Assembly (NCBI RefSeq): GCF_021018895.1
Contig: NC_079364.1
Location: 2,784,401 to 2,848,400, forward strand
DNA from: Seriola aureovittata
Lineage: Eukaryota; Chordata; Actinopteri; Carangiformes; Carangidae
Direction: 5' to 3'
Length of the DNA: 64,000 nucleotides
This document shows positions 60,660 to 64,000 of the stretch, piece by piece. Under the pieces are notes generated by a model. It searched no databases. It was given only the letters and a program-made list of their open reading frames with translations, and was not told the DNA's origin. The translations under genes were made by a program, and so were the position numbers. The number at the start of each line of letters is the position of its first letter. The first letter of the stretch is position 1.

Positions 60660-60775
60660 ACTTCAGACACCCCTAAAGTGGGCCGTACCATTTCGTAACC
60701 CGGACATAACGTCTTGTTTACGTTCCTTACTCGCGTAAGTGGCTCGCGCTGCGTCTCTGCCCCCGTGCGGAAGTG
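60660..60775 (+). promoter_or_regulatory. CpG-rich promoter candidate
   Basis: About a dozen CpG dinucleotides lie in roughly 110 bp (CCGTACC, TTCGTAACCCGG, ACGTC, TCGCG, GCTCGCGCTGCG, CCCCGTGCGG), a marked contrast with the CpG-poor surroundings. The last 8-10 bases before the first candidate ATG, GCGGAAGTG (60768-60775 and flank), match the ETS/GABP site typical of TATA-less fish and vertebrate promoters. No TATA box is visible. The CpG-richness continues with GACGGCGCCC near 60931-60940. Read as the start of a plus-strand gene running off the window. Confidence 0.4.
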
Positions 60776-61562
60776 ATGGTAAATGTAAGTGGCAGCAGCA
60801 AATTATCCAGTTGGTTTAAAACACTTTATTGTTTTACCCGCATAGTTTCAAAATTATATTGAATCAGACGTTATTTTGTTTCTAACATTTGCCGTAAGTT
60901 ACAGTTTAGCTAGCTACCGTTAGCTAGCTGACGGCGCCCATTCATTTCCAATATTAGCTTGTCATTTCGTTACGAATATCTAATGTTAGCAAACACACAG
61001 TCAGGAGCAGTGAGACAGCGGGGGGCCAGTTGTTGTAGAGATAAGTTTGGACATCAGTAGAGAGTTTATTATTCATGTTAATAGTGTTTTGTGTGTCTGT
61101 GGTGGCTTAGTTAGTTTGTTTTCACTCAGGAATTCAGGACTTTTATCTGGTTTGGTAATTGAAGAGTATTAAAATAAATGTGTGTTGAAGACTTATTAAT
61201 TGTATTAGCAGTGGTGTAGTAATTACATTTAAACTTTTTTGGCTTCTTACGTCTTACAAAAAGCAGTGTTTAATCAGGGTCACATTTCAGATGTTAACAG
61301 TTCAACAAGTTGTGATTTTTTTTTTCCCCTCTAAACTTTTCACATGGTTTGATTTCTGTAAATGTTAAAATGATCAAATGTCTCACCAATAATAAAAGTT
61401 TAAAAGCTGTAAGCTGTAAACCAGAACTTTGTTTTTCTCTTCTTTCCTCTCCGATTAATCATCCGATGACCCCTCAGATTTATCTGGTGACATGGTCTGC
61501 TGTTGTTGTTTGCGTGTGTGGGTCTGATGTGCTGGCACTTTTCGCTCTTCAATACTTTGCTG
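60776..61562 (+). CDS. Candidate 5' exons of an unidentified membrane protein gene (partial)
   Basis: Exon 1 would be ATG GTA AAT (60776-60784), with G at -3 and +4 of the ATG, ending at a consensus donor GTAAGT (60785-60790). A pyrimidine-rich tract at about 61430-61476 with a CAG at 61475-61477 precedes exon 2 (61478-61562, 85 nt), which ends at a consensus donor GTGAGT (61563-61568). The joined frame stays open and gives M-V-N followed by IYLVTWSAVVVCVCG and then a hydrophobic stretch ending LALFALQYFA: one probable membrane segment or signal anchor starting near residue 4. The intron is in phase 0 and the next is phase 1. I do not recognise the protein, and no convincing third exon is seen in the remaining 2.4 kb. 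A second GTAAGT at 60735-60740 could be an alternative donor. It may be a false positive. Confidence 0.28.
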
Positions 61563-61568
61563 GTGAGT

Positions 61569-64000
61569 CCCCGACTACAAACGTTGTGTGGTACATGCTT
61601 CATGAGCTGGTGTTATGGATTTGATATTTCTTCATCATTATCTACAGACTGTAGACATTATGTTAAACAAGCATGGTACTGTAAGGATTGTAAGACTTCA
61701 ATTTCAACTGAAGCATGCGCCTGTGCTGCACTTTGATTACAGCATGTGTTTTTTAGACTAGTCCTGTCATAATTGTAAACAGTGTAAGGTTGAGGTCGGT
61801 GTGGTCTGTGTGTGTGTGTGATTGATGACAGCCTCAGATGAAGCTTTTACACCTCAGAGAGCAGAACACGGCAGAGATGAACTCGCAATAGAGAGACTAT
61901 AATTTGTGTGTATATGCTCTTTACTAATCCACAGCTGTGTCTGACTTCACATGTTTACTTTATGCAATAATATGTTTAAGCAAAAACAATTGTTCTAAGC
62001 ATAGATTATAGCTGTCAAAGGAGCTCAGGCAGTGATTTTGTTTAATTACATTGTTCTTTAAGAGAGAGAGAGAGAAAAAAAAAAATCTTGTTATGGGTTT
62101 AAATTAAGTTATACCACAGATGTGTAAATGAAACAGTAATTTAATTTACATGTGTGTTAAGTCAGATAATTGAATGATTGAGTGTATCTGCCGAAGTGCA
62201 AATCCTCTCAAAATAACACTGCAGTCAAAAAAAAATAAAAAATCCTGGCGTATTGACTAAATTGTCAAAGTTACAGATACAATTTCTAAGGACACCAGCA
62301 TTTTCTCCTCATAAAAATTCTGTTCCTCTCAGACCAGAACTGTAGACATCACAGCATAAATATGGAGGTGCAAAATTAGAAATGAAAACAAAGCTGTCGG
62401 AGACGAGAATCAGCTAAAAAAGAAACGCAAACAAAAACTTCAGCTTCTGTTCAGTGAAGAAGAATATTAATTTAACACCAAACCTCACACATAGTCTTGC
62501 ACCTTACAATCGATAATGTGGATTTGTGATTTTAAAATAAGAGTTTGCTGCACAGAATTAATTCAGCCTCAAATTGTTTAGGTTTAAAGTTTTGGTGTGA
62601 TTTGTTTAGCGCCACTTACCCTGACCTGATGCATCACTCTGCTGAACTAGAACTAGTTGCAGGCATGACCTCAATAATGTTTGTCTCTATCAGTCTTCTC
62701 TCTCCCAACTGCGGTACATTGTTTGGCTGTGTGCCACGCTGAGCCTCTCGCAGGTTAATACATGTCCTCAAACCGTCTCCTCTGTGGCCACACTTTTGGG
62801 GAAGGACGTGTGTTTCAGTTTATTGTGTTCAAGAGAGGGACGATTCCTCTTTAGTTGAGTCACAGTCGATGCATTTAATGTCTCAAAAAAAGAAGAATAA
62901 TGTCCGTCTCCTGTCTTTGTGGTTGGTACAGAGCAGGAGTCAAGATGTGTGTGTGTGTGCGTAGCTTAGTTTAGCATAACAACAGGAGACAGGGTGGATC
63001 AGCCAGGCTCTTTCCAAAGTGAAATAATGAGCATATTATACTCCAAATTATTCACTGATTAAAGATCATATCTATTTAACAGAGGTAGAAAAGTTCCTTG
63101 TTGGGGCCTTTTTTTCTTGGCAAACAACAAGAGAGCACAGCTTGATGAAATGTTGCCATCACAGTGAGGTTGCCAGGTTTTGTACCGTCGTACCTTTACT
63201 GAGATCAGAACCTGAATAGTCTGTTACTTATTTGGAGTTTCCATATTTTAAGTAGTTGCCTGGTACAAGCTGCTAAGAGCAGACAAACCTTGATGTCTTC
63301 CTCTGGTGTATCTATGTTCAGAGCATGCAGCCAGTTTCAGTTGGTCCAGCTTGTTGAATGGAAGTCTGTAAAACATAACAGGACTGGATTTTAAAAACTA
63401 GATTTGTACAATTAATTGGGATTTTTATTTGCATTGCAAGATAACGTACATCTGTGGTAAATATTGTGTGTGCCGTGGGTTACTTGTTGGAAATGGTTCA
63501 GTCAGGGCTTCATGGTGTGTAAAATGTGGAAACAAAAAAAAAAGGAAATTAAGAAGTAACATCAGTGATAGCTGCTGCATTAGCCGCGTGTAGGAAGTGG
63601 ACTGAACAGTGTGTGGATTCCACTTCCACTCAGTCTGACTCTGCCAAGGAGCCAACATCTGCCAACAGCTGTCTGTGGATATCAGGCTGATGTCTTGTCA
63701 ACACAAACAGTGCAGATGAATTAGTGAGCAGCCCTTCAGTTCCTGTCCTGTGTTCAGACTCATCATTAAAGTGGATGTGCCGCAACTCAGTTGAAGCCTC
63801 TGCTACTGACAGTCCATGTCCATAATGATGACAGACGTGTAAGTGGTGCATGTTTTTATTGTTGTTGCTCAGTTGTATTGCACATAGAGTCTTTGAATAA
63901 ATAGAGGAATTTTGCATTTTGCCAAATAAAATAAACGTGTTCACTTTGAACATTTTATAGTCGAGGAAACAACAGTGTCGTTCACCTGTTGAATGTTGAA
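61569..64000. other. Unassigned stretch, possible intron
   Basis: No exon is convincing. A pair of splice-like signals around 62691-62754 (CTCTATCAG before TCTTCTCTC, GCAG|GTTAAT after) encloses a 64 nt segment that keeps the phase-1 frame of the exon above open, but the donor is weak. (GA)n lies near 62060-62074. If the exons at 60776-61562 are real, this is intron. Confidence 0.3.

Noticed and set aside
1..64000. A CRISPR array, defence island or biosynthetic cluster
   Set aside because: The window is vertebrate-type DNA with SINEs, LINEs and microsatellites; no regularly spaced repeats with unique spacers and no operon-like ORFs exist.

Overview
This window looks like intergenic or intronic DNA from a teleost fish. 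The repeats point there: several tRNA-derived SINEs with fish-type bodies and tails, a hAT element with TATCGGC-rich termini, a decayed Tc1/mariner copy, a non-LTR retrotransposon 3' end and long (TG)n, (TA)n and (CT)n tracts. No intact protein-coding gene is visible. Apart from ORFs overlapping a SINE, no open frame exceeds 137 codons, and I recognise no conserved host protein in any frame. I see no rRNA, functional tRNA or CRISPR array, and nothing prokaryotic.

Layout. 1-10 kb: a reverse-strand SINE (1627-1857), a decayed repeat patch (1975-2515), a small inverted-terminus element (4060-4423), then an AT-rich domain. In that domain two diverged copies of a ~600 bp repeat lie in opposite orientations (6280-6860 and 9060-9640), with a near-perfect palindrome (8777-9151) overlapping the inner end of the second. 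10-20 kb: a possible degraded LTR (10640-11420), a dispersed repeat (14045-14265), a compact hairpin (14356-14425), and a complete non-autonomous hAT element with an exact 8 bp target duplication (16290-18064). 20-32 kb: a SINE with exact 14 bp duplications (20298-20498), a long inverted-repeat element whose arms each carry a perfect RFX X-box palindrome (23790-24540), the second copy of the small element in opposite orientation (27685-28052), an LTR-like promoter/poly(A) block (29920-30440) and a dead Tc1/mariner copy (30606-31640).

32-52 kb: mostly unassigned single-copy-looking sequence with simple repeats, a solo LTR with exact 5 bp duplications (36878-37233), a SINE with exact 12 bp duplications (46644-47018), an internally deleted LINE (49008-49870) and another SINE copy that has grown a (TG)n tract (51528-51761). 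52-64 kb: mostly unassigned. Near the right edge, a CpG-rich segment with an ETS-like site, an ATG and a splice donor (60660-60790), followed by a possible 85 nt exon (61478-61562), may be the 5' end of a gene running off the right side. That is the best candidate for a host gene here, and it is unproven.

The genes do not form a system; the window is best read as layers of mobile-element insertion. The more unusual structures are the palindrome and inverted pair at 6-10 kb, the X-box-bearing inverted repeat at 24 kb, the promoter-bearing hAT element, and the candidate first exons at 61 kb. Family assignments rest on sequence features and recalled family characteristics, not on database searches.
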